Shown: piece by piece, positions 34,280 through 42,268 of the stretch
Layout: every line of letters begins with the position of its first letter
Numbering within the stretch: position 1 is the stretch's first letter
Assembly: GCA_964507325.1 (NCBI GenBank)
Contig: CAZDQL010000007.1
Span: forward strand, 1 to 64,000
Length of the DNA: 64,000 nucleotides
Source: CAZDQL01 sp964507325
Lineage (GTDB): Bacteria > Planctomycetota > UBA1135 > GCA-002686595
Direction of reading: 5' to 3'
Notes under the pieces: generated by a model
Database searches by the model: none
Seen by the model: the letters and a program-made list of their open reading frames with translations, nothing else
Told to the model about the DNA's origin: nothing
Translations under genes and position numbers: made by a program

Positions 34280-36900
34280 GTGGTGGCCGCGCGCTCCTCC
34301 TCCTGGCCCTCCTCGCGGGCGCCGCGCAGGGCCAGATGCCCGTGCGAGACGGCCTCAGCTTCGAAGAGCTCCCCGATCTCCCCGACGCGATCGGCTTCGG
34401 CGGTCCGATCGTCGGAACGCACCAGGGAACGTTGGTCGTGGCCGGCGGGGCGAACTTCCCGACGCCGCTCGCCGAGGGAGGGGACAAGGTCTGGCACGCC
34501 GGCGTGTACCTGCTCCCGGAGGGGGAGAGCGCCTGGCGTGAGGGGCCGGAGCTCCCGATGCCGCTCGCCTACGCGGCCTGCGCCTCGACGGAGCGCGGGA
34601 TCGTGGTCGCCGGGGGATCGGACGCGGACAGCGTCCGAGCCGAGGTGCACCTCTTGCGCTGGGAGCCGGCGACTGAGCGGCTGGTCTTCGACGAGCTGCC
34701 CCCGCTGCCGGTCCCGAGCGCCTTCGGGGCGGCGGAGGCGATCGGTGATGCGGTCTACCTGCTCGGCGGCAAGCGCTCGAAGAGCGACGGCGATCTCTCC
34801 GGCGGCTTCTGGCGGCTCGAGCTCGATGCGCCGCAGCGCGGCTGGATTCCGCTCACCCCGCCCCCCGGACCCACGCGCTTCAAGGCGGTCACCGCGGTGC
34901 AGCGCGGCCCCGACGGGGAGCGCTCGCTGTACCTCTTCTCCGGGTCGCGCGTCAGCGAGACCGCAGCGGGCGAGCTGCGTTTCGAGATGTTCACCGACGC
35001 GTATCGCTTCGCGCCGGAGAATGGGACCTGGACGCGGCTCGCCGACCTGCCGGCGCTCGACGATCCGCGCTCGATCCCGGGTGAGGAGCGCTTCGCCGGC
35101 GAGCGCTGGCCGATCAACGCCGGCTGTGCCTGGCCCTGGGGCGAGCGGCAGATCCTGACTTTTGGCGGCTCGACCGGGCGCTACATCCTCGACGAGGGGG
35201 GCCAACTCGTCCCCCCCGCGCAGCGTCCCCCCTTCGCGAGCCGCGTGCTCACCTACGACACCGTCGCGGACGCCTGGTTCGACACGGGCTCGATGCCGCT
35301 GGGGGTCGTGACCACCCGCGCGGCCCTCTGGGACGGGCGCATCGTGATCCCCTCGGGCGAGGTCCGACCCGGGATCCGCACGCCGATGGTGCAGGCCCTG
35401 GCGCTGCCCGAGCGCACCGCGGCGGGGCTGGGCCGCCTCGACTACGTCGTCCTGGGCGCCTACCTGGCGCTGATGGTCGCGGTGGGGGCGTACTTCGCGC
35501 GGCGCGAGACGAGCACCCACGAGTTCTTCCTCGCGGGACGCAAGATCCCCTGGTGGGCGGCGGGCCTCTCGATCTTCGGGACCCAGCTCTCGGCGATCAC
35601 CTTCATGGCGATCCCCGCGACCTCCTTCGGCTCCGACTGGCGGCGCTTCGTCGGCCAGCTCGCGCTGCTGCCGGTCTTCGTGCTGGTGATCACCTGCTTC
35701 CTGCCCTTCTTCCGTCGGCTCGAGCTCACCACGGCCTACGAGTACCTGGAGAAGCGCTTCTCCCTCGCCGTGCGCCTGATCGCGAGCGCGCTCTTCATCC
35801 TCTTTCAGTTCGGGCGCATGGGGATCGTGCTGCTCCTGCCGGCGATCGCCCTCTCCGCCGTGAGCGGGGTGGACACCTACCTGTGCATCGCCCTGATGGG
35901 GGTCCTGGCGACCGTCTACACCGCGCTGGGAGGGATCTCGGCCGTGATCTGGACGGACGTGCTGCAGGTCTTCGTGCTGCTCGGCGGCGCGCTGCTGTGT
36001 CTCGTGATCACGATCCACGACGCCGGGGGAGTCGGGCCGCTGATCGAGACGGCCCAGGCCGCGGGGAAGCTGCAGGTCTTCGACTGGCGCTGGAGCACCT
36101 CCGAGATGGTGGCCTGGGTCCTGATCGTCGGCTTCCTGTTCACCAACATCGTGCCGTACACCACGGACCAGACCGTCATCCAGCGCTACCTGACGACGAG
36201 GGACGAGAAGCAGGCGGCCAAGGGCCTGTGGTTGAACTTCGCCATGACCGTCCCGGCGGGCCTCTTGTTCTTCGGGCTCGGCACCGCGCTCTTCGTGTAC
36301 TACACGGCCCACCCGGTCGAGCACGCGTTCGTCCCGGAGAAGGCCGACCAGCTCGTCCCCTGGTTCGTGGTCACCCACCTCCCCGCCGGCGTGGCCGGGC
36401 TGGTCATCGCGGGGGTCTTCGCCGCGGCGATGAGCTCGCTCGACAGCTCGATGAACAGCATCAGCACGGCGCTCCTGCACGACTTCGTGCAGCGCTTCCA
36501 ACCGGAGGAGCGCCGGCGGGATCGCCTGCGCCTGGCGCGCATGCTGACCGTGCTGCTGGGGGTCGTCGGCACGGGCACCGCGATGGTCCTGGCGACCTAC
36601 GAGATCAAGTACCTCTTCGACTTCTTCCAGAAGGTGCTGGGGCTCTTCGGCGGTGGGCTCGCGGGGGTCTTCCTGCTGGGGGTCTTCACGCGGCGCACCA
36701 ATGCGACGGGGGCGCTGACCGGATTGACCGTGGGCGGCCTGGCGACGCTGGGGGTGGCCTTCTTCACCTCCATCCACTTCCTGCTCTACGCCGCCGTCGG
36801 GACCCTGGTGTGCCTGGTCGTGGGGTACCTGGTCGGCATCACGACAGGTGGTCGGGACCGCGACCTCTCGGGATTGACGCTGGCCGATCGACGGAGCTGA
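34276..36900 (+). CDS. Kelch-type sialic acid mutarotase fused to SSS sodium symporter
   Basis: A single 874-residue protein. After a signal peptide (ALLLLALLAGAAQGQ), residues about 25-375 form a six-bladed Kelch propeller. The first blade, IGFGGPIVGTHQGTLVVAGG followed by ANFP, resembles the cyclically permuted branch of the NanM/YjhT mutarotases. From about residue 390 the chain becomes a sodium/solute symporter (LDYVVLGAYLALMVAVGAYF, FFLAGRKIPWWAAGLSIFGT, FAAAMSSLDSSMNSISTALL with the sodium-site serines). SSS carriers have a periplasmic N-terminus, so the propeller would sit in the periplasm at the carrier's mouth. Likely function: convert released alpha-sialic acid to the beta anomer and import it with sodium. 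It overlaps the lyase stop by ATGA. Substrate is inferred from the operon. Confidence 0.9.
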   Translation: MSGGRALLLLALLAGAAQGQMPVRDGLSFEELPDLPDAIGFGGPIVGTHQGTLVVAGGANFPTPLAEGGDKVWHAGVYLLPEGESAWREGPELPMPLAYAACASTERGIVVAGGSDADSVRAEVHLLRWEPATERLVFDELPPLPVPSAFGAAEAIGDAVYLLGGKRSKSDGDLSGGFWRLELDAPQRGWIPLTPPPGPTRFKAVTAVQRGPDGERSLYLFSGSRVSETAAGELRFEMFTDAYRFAPENGTWTRLADLPALDDPRSIPGEERFAGERWPINAGCAWPWGERQILTFGGSTGRYILDEGGQLVPPAQRPPFASRVLTYDTVADAWFDTGSMPLGVVTTRAALWDGRIVIPSGEVRPGIRTPMVQALALPERTAAGLGRLDYVVLGAYLALMVAVGAYFARRETSTHEFFLAGRKIPWWAAGLSIFGTQLSAITFMAIPATSFGSDWRRFVGQLALLPVFVLVITCFLPFFRRLELTTAYEYLEKRFSLAVRLIASALFILFQFGRMGIVLLLPAIALSAVSGVDTYLCIALMGVLATVYTALGGISAVIWTDVLQVFVLLGGALLCLVITIHDAGGVGPLIETAQAAGKLQVFDWRWSTSEMVAWVLIVGFLFTNIVPYTTDQTVIQRYLTTRDEKQAAKGLWLNFAMTVPAGLLFFGLGTALFVYYTAHPVEHAFVPEKADQLVPWFVVTHLPAGVAGLVIAGVFAAAMSSLDSSMNSISTALLHDFVQRFQPEERRRDRLRLARMLTVLLGVVGTGTAMVLATYEIKYLFDFFQKVLGLFGGGLAGVFLLGVFTRRTNATGALTGLTVGGLATLGVAFFTSIHFLLYAAVGTLVCLVVGYLVGITTGGRDRDLSGLTLADRRS

Positions 36901-36904
36901 GACG

Positions 36905-38089
36905 ATGACGCCGGGTGATTCCAACGCCTACTTGGAGCGCTACCGCACCGATCTGTTGGAGGACACGCTCCCCTTCTGGCTCGAGCACGGACTCGACCGC
37001 CAGTACGGCGGCGTGATCACCGCCCTGGCGCGGGACGGAGCGGTGCTCGACGACGACAAGGCGGTCTGGCCCCAGGGCCGCTTCGCCTGGATGCTGGCGA
37101 CCCTCTGCGCGACCGTCGAGGCGCGAGAGGAGTGGCTCGACGCGGCGCTCTCGTGCCTGGAGTTCCTCGAGGCGCACGGCTTCGACGCAGACGGGCGCAT
37201 GTTCTTTCTGCTGACGCGGGACGGCCGGCCGGTGCGCAAGCGGCGCTACGCCTTCTCCGAGGCCTTCGCCTGCATGGCCTACGCCGCTTGCGCCCAGGTC
37301 ACCGGCCGCGAGGACCTGGCGCGACGGGCGCGGGAGCTCTTCCAGACCTTCGTGCGCGTCTCCCTCGATCCCGGGAGCATCCCACCGAAGGTGGATCCGC
37401 GGACGCGACCGAGCAAGGGGCTCGGCCCGCTCCTGGTCTGCATCAACCTGGGCCAGATCCTGCGCCAGACCCTGGGGCACGGGGAGGCGGAGCCCTGGAT
37501 CGACCGCTGCATCGACGAGATCGAGCGCGACTTCGTGAAGCCCGAGCTGGGAGCGGTCATGGAGACGGTCGCCCCCGACGGCGGGCTGATCGACCACTTC
37601 GACGGGCGCACCCTGAACCCCGGTCACGCGATCGAGGCCGCCTGGTTCATCCTCCACGAGGCGCGCTGCCGGGGCGGCGACCCGCGGCTCCTGCGGCTGG
37701 GGGTCGAGATGCTCGACTGGATGTGGGAGCGGGGCTGGGACGAGGAGTACGGCGGGCTCTTCTACTTCCGCGACCTCCACCACCAGCCGGTCCAGGAGTA
37801 CTGGCACGACATGAAGTTCTGGTGGCCGCACAACGAGGCCATCATCGCCACCCTGCTCGCCCACGTGCTCACCGGCGACGACCGCCACGCCGAGCGCCAC
37901 GCCCTCGTTCACGAGTGGGCCCACGAGCACTTCGCGGACCCGACCCACGGCGAGTGGTTCGGCTACCTGCACCGCGACGGCAGCCTCTCGGTGGACCTCA
38001 AGGGCGGCCACTGGAAGGGGCCGTTCCACCTGCCGCGCATGCAGTGGTACTGCTGGCAGTTGCTCGACTCGGTTAGGGTGAAGCGATGA
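36905..38089 (+). CDS. N-acylglucosamine 2-epimerase (AGE/RnBP type)
   Basis: A 394-residue alpha/alpha-barrel protein of the AGE family: FWLEHGLDRQYGGVITALAR, KAVWPQGRFAWMLATL, YAFSEAFACMAYAA, LNPGHAIEAAWFI and KGGHWKGPFHLPR, the last two holding the conserved histidines. It begins four bases after the transporter stop. In this operon it should convert N-acetylmannosamine from the lyase to N-acetylglucosamine, as in the Bacteroides-type pathway that uses an unphosphorylated intermediate instead of NanK/NanE. A cellobiose-epimerase-like role is a less likely alternative. No GlcNAc kinase is found in this window. Its stop overlaps the next gene by ATGA. Confidence 0.9.
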   Translation: MTPGDSNAYLERYRTDLLEDTLPFWLEHGLDRQYGGVITALARDGAVLDDDKAVWPQGRFAWMLATLCATVEAREEWLDAALSCLEFLEAHGFDADGRMFFLLTRDGRPVRKRRYAFSEAFACMAYAACAQVTGREDLARRARELFQTFVRVSLDPGSIPPKVDPRTRPSKGLGPLLVCINLGQILRQTLGHGEAEPWIDRCIDEIERDFVKPELGAVMETVAPDGGLIDHFDGRTLNPGHAIEAAWFILHEARCRGGDPRLLRLGVEMLDWMWERGWDEEYGGLFYFRDLHHQPVQEYWHDMKFWWPHNEAIIATLLAHVLTGDDRHAERHALVHEWAHEHFADPTHGEWFGYLHRDGSLSVDLKGGHWKGPFHLPRMQWYCWQLLDSVRVKR

Positions 38090-39300
38090 CCCGCCTCGCC
38101 AGAACGGCCCTGCTCTTCGCCCCAGCTGCCCTCGTCCTCTCGGCCTGCGCGACGGTCGACGCAGGAGGTCCTTCCGAGGTCTGGCGCTTCGTCAGTGTTC
38201 CGGACTTCCTCAACGTCGACGTCGGCGACGTGAGCGGGCTGGGGACGCATGACGGAGGTCCCAACAGCACCAGCACTTCCTGGGAGGAGTCGATCGAGTG
38301 GATGCTCGATCGGATCGCGGAGGAGCGACCCGATTTCGTCCTCGTCGCCGGCGATCTCGTCATGGGGCACTGGGAGCGCGACGTGGACGAGCGCGGGCTC
38401 TTCGGCGAACCGTCCGACTTCATGGAGGAAGAGGCGCGCGTGCACCGGGCCGCCGACCTCTACTACGGGGTCTGGCGAGAGCGCTTCGCCCGACGCGGCC
38501 TCGTCGTCCACGCAGCCATCGGCGATCACGAGCTCGGCGACAACCCCTGGCCACCCGGCTCCCTGCGCGGGCGCCTGGTCGGCACGTACAAGCGCGCCTT
38601 CGGACGCCACCTCACCGAGGGACGCGACTACGCGCGTCCAGAGAACCGCCCCTGGTCGGACACCGTCTACGCCGTCCAGCACCGCAACGTCCTGGTCGTC
38701 AGCGTCGACGTCTTCCAGAGCACCCCGGACCACGGCATCAGGACCGCCGTCGACGGTGAGCAGCTGCTTTGGCTGGATGAGACCCTGACGCGAGCCGCCC
38801 AAGACACGACGATCGATCACGTGGTCGTGCAGGGGCACACGCCCGTGCTCGGCCCGGTCCGCCAGCGCTCCAGTAGCGGGTTGATGCTGGCCGGTGGGGC
38901 GGAGACCACCTTCTGGCGCGCGCTGGAGAAGCACGGCGTCGAGCTGTACCTCGCCGGTGAGGTCCACGCCATGACCGCCAAGCGGCGCGGAGGCGTCGAG
39001 CAGATCGCCCACGGCGGTCTGATGGGCTACAACCCCACGACCAACTACATGGTGGTGACGGTGCGCCCGGACCGCCTAGAGCTCGAGCTGCGCGAAGTCG
39101 AGCTCGTGAACTCCGGCCCGAAGTTGTGGCAGACGGGCTCCAATCGCCCAGCCTCAGAGGTCCGAATCGCCCCTGCGAGCCGGAAGCGGGGACCGCGAAC
39201 CGTGGGGAGGCTGGTGATCGTCGAGCGCCAGGGGAAGTCCGTCGTGACCGAGCGCACGGGTGTCTTCCTGCCGTGGGTCGCAGCGCCTCCCTCGCATTGA
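38086..39300 (+). CDS. Calcineurin-like metallophosphoesterase lipoprotein
   Basis: The protein has 404 residues with a lipoprotein signal (LLFAPAALVLSAC), translationally coupled to the epimerase (ATGA). Metal-site motifs of the calcineurin-like superfamily are present: FVLVAGDLVMGHWE, AAIGDHELGDNPW (GDHE in place of GNHE), VVVQGHTPV and LAGEVHAM (in place of GHxH). The first motif, usually DxH, is unclear; PDFLN near residue 45 is the nearest candidate. It is therefore probably an extracytoplasmic phosphoesterase, perhaps with altered metal chemistry. Its presence at the end of the sialic-acid operon suggests action on a phosphorylated glycan or nucleotide sugar, but that is a guess. Confidence 0.82.
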   Translation: MTRLARTALLFAPAALVLSACATVDAGGPSEVWRFVSVPDFLNVDVGDVSGLGTHDGGPNSTSTSWEESIEWMLDRIAEERPDFVLVAGDLVMGHWERDVDERGLFGEPSDFMEEEARVHRAADLYYGVWRERFARRGLVVHAAIGDHELGDNPWPPGSLRGRLVGTYKRAFGRHLTEGRDYARPENRPWSDTVYAVQHRNVLVVSVDVFQSTPDHGIRTAVDGEQLLWLDETLTRAAQDTTIDHVVVQGHTPVLGPVRQRSSSGLMLAGGAETTFWRALEKHGVELYLAGEVHAMTAKRRGGVEQIAHGGLMGYNPTTNYMVVTVRPDRLELELREVELVNSGPKLWQTGSNRPASEVRIAPASRKRGPRTVGRLVIVERQGKSVVTERTGVFLPWVAAPPSH

Positions 39301-39357
39301 TCCCAAGCGCGTGGCACGATGGTGCCGTCGCGGACCTGCCGTTCGCGCGCACCGAAG

Positions 39358-42261
39358 ATGGAAGACCTGCTTCCCCTGTTCGGCGTTGCGCTACTCGCGT
39401 TGCTGGTGGCGGTCCCGATCCTCGCCTGGTTGTACGCGTCTCGTGTCGGCAGGCTCGAGCGCGACCTACACACCCTCTCGCGGCGGCTCGATCGGTTGCG
39501 TCGCGCCGAGGATCCCGCGCCAAAGCCAGAGGAGACGTCGGAGGAGGTGCTTCCTCCGCCGCCGCCCCCTCCAGTACGTGAAGCTGGAGACGAGCAGGCG
39601 CCACCCGCGGAGATTCCGGCCGAGTGGCCCGCACCCACGCCTGATCCCCGCCGCCGCCTGCGCGACGTCGAGTGGGAGCGCTGGATCGGCGTGCGCGGCG
39701 CGGCGGTGCTCGGTGGTGCCGTCGCGGCCCTGGCGGCGATCCTCCTCTTCCAGCACGCGATCCAGGAGGGCTGGCTCACGCCCTCCGCCCGGGTGACCTG
39801 CGGCGCCACGGCGGGCGCGCTCTTGCTCCTCCTCGGCCAGCTCCTGCGACGCCGCGGCTTCGCCTGGGTGCCGAGCGCGGTGACGGGGGCGGGCATCGTG
39901 GCCCTGTACGCGACGATCTGGGCCGCGGACGAGCGCTACGGGATGATCGGGGTGGGGGTGTCGTTCCCGCTGATGGCGGCGGTCACCGCCCTGGCCTGTG
40001 TGCTGGCGCTGCGTCAGGGCTCACTCGTCTCGGCGGTGATCGGGCTCGTGGGCGGGTTCGCCACGCCGATCCTGCTCTCGTCGGGGAGCGATCGCCCTCT
40101 GAGCCTCTTCGGGTACGTCCTGCTGCTCGATCTCGGCTTGCTCTTCGTCGGGCAGCGGCGACGCTGGCCCTCGATCGGCCTCCTGGCGCTGGCGGGCACC
40201 GTCGTCATCGAGGCGCTGTGGATCCCCCTCAGGATGGGTCCGGAGCGCCTGTGGCTGGGGCTCGTCATCCTCGGCGCCTTCGCGCTGCTCTTCGTCGCCA
40301 CCAGCGCCTTCCTGCCGGAGAGCGAGCGGCGCCGGTGGTTGCCGGCGCAGGCGGGCGGGCTCCTCTTCCCCTTCCTGTTCGCGCTGTACTTCGCGGAGCA
40401 CGCGGACCTGCGCGGCCACATCTACCCCACTGCGCTGCTCCTGGCGCTGCTCGCCGGCGGCGCGTTCGTCGTCGGCCGCGCGCAACGAGTGCCCCGGCTC
40501 CCGCTGAGCGGGGCGTTGGCCTGCGTGGCGGTGGTGGGGGTCTGGCTCCTCTCCGAGGAGCGGACGACGGCGGGACCGATGTGGGAGCTGACTGCGGTCG
40601 TGCTCGGTCTCGTGCTGGTTTCCGCCATCGCCGCCGAGTGGGAGCGCGCGCGGCGCGACCGGCCGAAGCGGCTCTGGTTCGCGCAAGCTGCGCTGGGCGC
40701 TGGGTGGGCGTGGATGCCTCTGGCGGTGGTCGCCTGCGCACGCGCGACGGAGGCCCCGCTCTGGCCGCTCCTCGTCCTGTTGGTCGGATTGGCGGTGCTC
40801 TCGATTCGCCAGGCGTGGCTGCTCGGCGTGGATCCGCCCATTCACTGGGCGGCGTTGGCGACGGCGGTCGGGATGGTCTTCCACAGAGTGTTCCACCTCG
40901 ACTCGGGAGAGGTGCCGCACATCGATCCGCGGCTGCAAGCGATCCTGATCGTCGGGCTCGGTCTCGGATTCTTCGTGGCTGGCCTCCTCACCTCCGGCCA
41001 GCGAGGGCGCGCCTTCCTGCAGGCGCTGGGGATCTTCCTGGTCGTGCACGTGCTCGATCTCGGGTTGGCGCTCCCTCGGTTCCGCGAATTCGATCCGTGG
41101 CTGTTCCCGTTCCTGGCGTTGGTCGTGGTGGTGCTCCTCGCAGTGGCGGCCACGCGGTTGCGCTCGAGCGTGATGTACGTCGTCACGGTGCTAGGGGCGT
41201 GCCTGCTGGTGACTCCGTGGGTCGTAGGTCTCGCTCGCCACGGCGGAGCGACGTCCGACACCTCGCTCGGAGCACTGGTGTTCGGCCTCGTCGTCGCGAC
41301 GCTGCTCACGGCGTGGCCGGTGGTGTTTCGTCAGGCGTTCACGGGGCGAGACACGACGTGGCGCGCTGCTGGCGTGGCGTCGCTGCTGCTCCTGCCGGCG
41401 GTCGACATCCTGCACTGGGATCGGATCGGTGACGGGCACCTCTACCTGCCGCCGCTCCTCCTGGGGCTCGTCGTGTTCGGCGCCGCGCTGCCTCTGATCC
41501 TGCGGGCCCGGGCGGGAGAGCTGTCCACGTGGCGCACGTCCCTCGCGTGGTATGGGGCCGTGGGTCTCTTCCTGCTCGCCCTCGTCCTCCCGCGGCAGCT
41601 GGCGGAGAACACCGCGTTCGTCACCATCGCCCTGTGGGCTGCGGGGCTGGCGATCCTCGCGCGGTCACTCGGCCACATCGGGCTCGCGTGGCTCGCCGCC
41701 GTCGTGATCGCCGCAGTCAGCCTGACCCTCGTCCAATTCGGCCTCGAGGAGGGTGCGTACGCCGTGGCAGCGCAACCCGTGGTGAGCTGGATCGGCTACA
41801 CCAACCTGGTGCCCGCCGCCTCCGCGCTGGCGGTGGCGCTGGCCCTGCGCGGCGTACCGGATCTCCCCTCGTTGCACCCCGGGCTGCGCGTGGCGCGGCG
41901 CGCCATCCCCCCGGTCTGCACGCTGGCGCTCTTCTTCCTGTGGCTCAACCTGGAGATCGTGAACCACTTCGCCACGGGGGAGGACCTGCGCTTCGACGTG
42001 GCCCGCCATCCCGTCCGCGACGTGACGATGTCCGTCGCGTGGGGAGTCTACGCCCTCGTCGTCCTCGTGCTGGGTACCGCGCGGCGGGCGAGCGCGTTGC
42101 GCTGGACGAGCCTGGCCCTGTTCGTCCTGACCTTCGGCAAGGTCTTCCTCTACGACCTCGGACACCTCGAGGGTCTGTACCGCGTCGCCTCCCTGGGTGG
42201 ACTCGCGCTCTCGCTGATCGTGGTGTCGCTCCTCTACCAGCGCTTCGTTTTCCGCAAGTGA
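39358..42261 (+). CDS. DUF2339 polytopic membrane protein
   Basis: The protein has about 967 residues. The ATG at 39358 is chosen because the first hydrophobic helix (LLPLFGVALLALLVAVPILA) follows directly; a GTG or ATG further upstream adds an Arg-rich stretch. A charged segment and a proline-rich linker (run of seven prolines near residue 65) precede about 25 predicted membrane helices, with WERWIGVRGAAVLGGAVAAL as the usual DUF2339 entry. The function of the family is unknown; links to envelope or surface processes have been suggested by context only. It starts 57 bases after the phosphoesterase and could be read through from the sialic-acid operon. It ends seven bases from the convergent oxidoreductase gene. 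Confidence 0.85.
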   Translation: MEDLLPLFGVALLALLVAVPILAWLYASRVGRLERDLHTLSRRLDRLRRAEDPAPKPEETSEEVLPPPPPPPVREAGDEQAPPAEIPAEWPAPTPDPRRRLRDVEWERWIGVRGAAVLGGAVAALAAILLFQHAIQEGWLTPSARVTCGATAGALLLLLGQLLRRRGFAWVPSAVTGAGIVALYATIWAADERYGMIGVGVSFPLMAAVTALACVLALRQGSLVSAVIGLVGGFATPILLSSGSDRPLSLFGYVLLLDLGLLFVGQRRRWPSIGLLALAGTVVIEALWIPLRMGPERLWLGLVILGAFALLFVATSAFLPESERRRWLPAQAGGLLFPFLFALYFAEHADLRGHIYPTALLLALLAGGAFVVGRAQRVPRLPLSGALACVAVVGVWLLSEERTTAGPMWELTAVVLGLVLVSAIAAEWERARRDRPKRLWFAQAALGAGWAWMPLAVVACARATEAPLWPLLVLLVGLAVLSIRQAWLLGVDPPIHWAALATAVGMVFHRVFHLDSGEVPHIDPRLQAILIVGLGLGFFVAGLLTSGQRGRAFLQALGIFLVVHVLDLGLALPRFREFDPWLFPFLALVVVVLLAVAATRLRSSVMYVVTVLGACLLVTPWVVGLARHGGATSDTSLGALVFGLVVATLLTAWPVVFRQAFTGRDTTWRAAGVASLLLLPAVDILHWDRIGDGHLYLPPLLLGLVVFGAALPLILRARAGELSTWRTSLAWYGAVGLFLLALVLPRQLAENTAFVTIALWAAGLAILARSLGHIGLAWLAAVVIAAVSLTLVQFGLEEGAYAVAAQPVVSWIGYTNLVPAASALAVALALRGVPDLPSLHPGLRVARRAIPPVCTLALFFLWLNLEIVNHFATGEDLRFDVARHPVRDVTMSVAWGVYALVVLVLGTARRASALRWTSLALFVLTFGKVFLYDLGHLEGLYRVASLGGLALSLIVVSLLYQRFVFRK

Positions 42262-42268
42262 CGCGGGG

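Noticed and set aside
34198..36924. 908-codon minus-strand open frame opposite the mutarotase/symporter
   Set aside because: Extremely charged, no recognisable domain; the plus strand is unambiguous.
39312..39325. GGCAC-GATG-GTGCC hairpin before the DUF2339 gene as an operator
   Set aside because: Five-base stem, single occurrence and no adjacent regulator.
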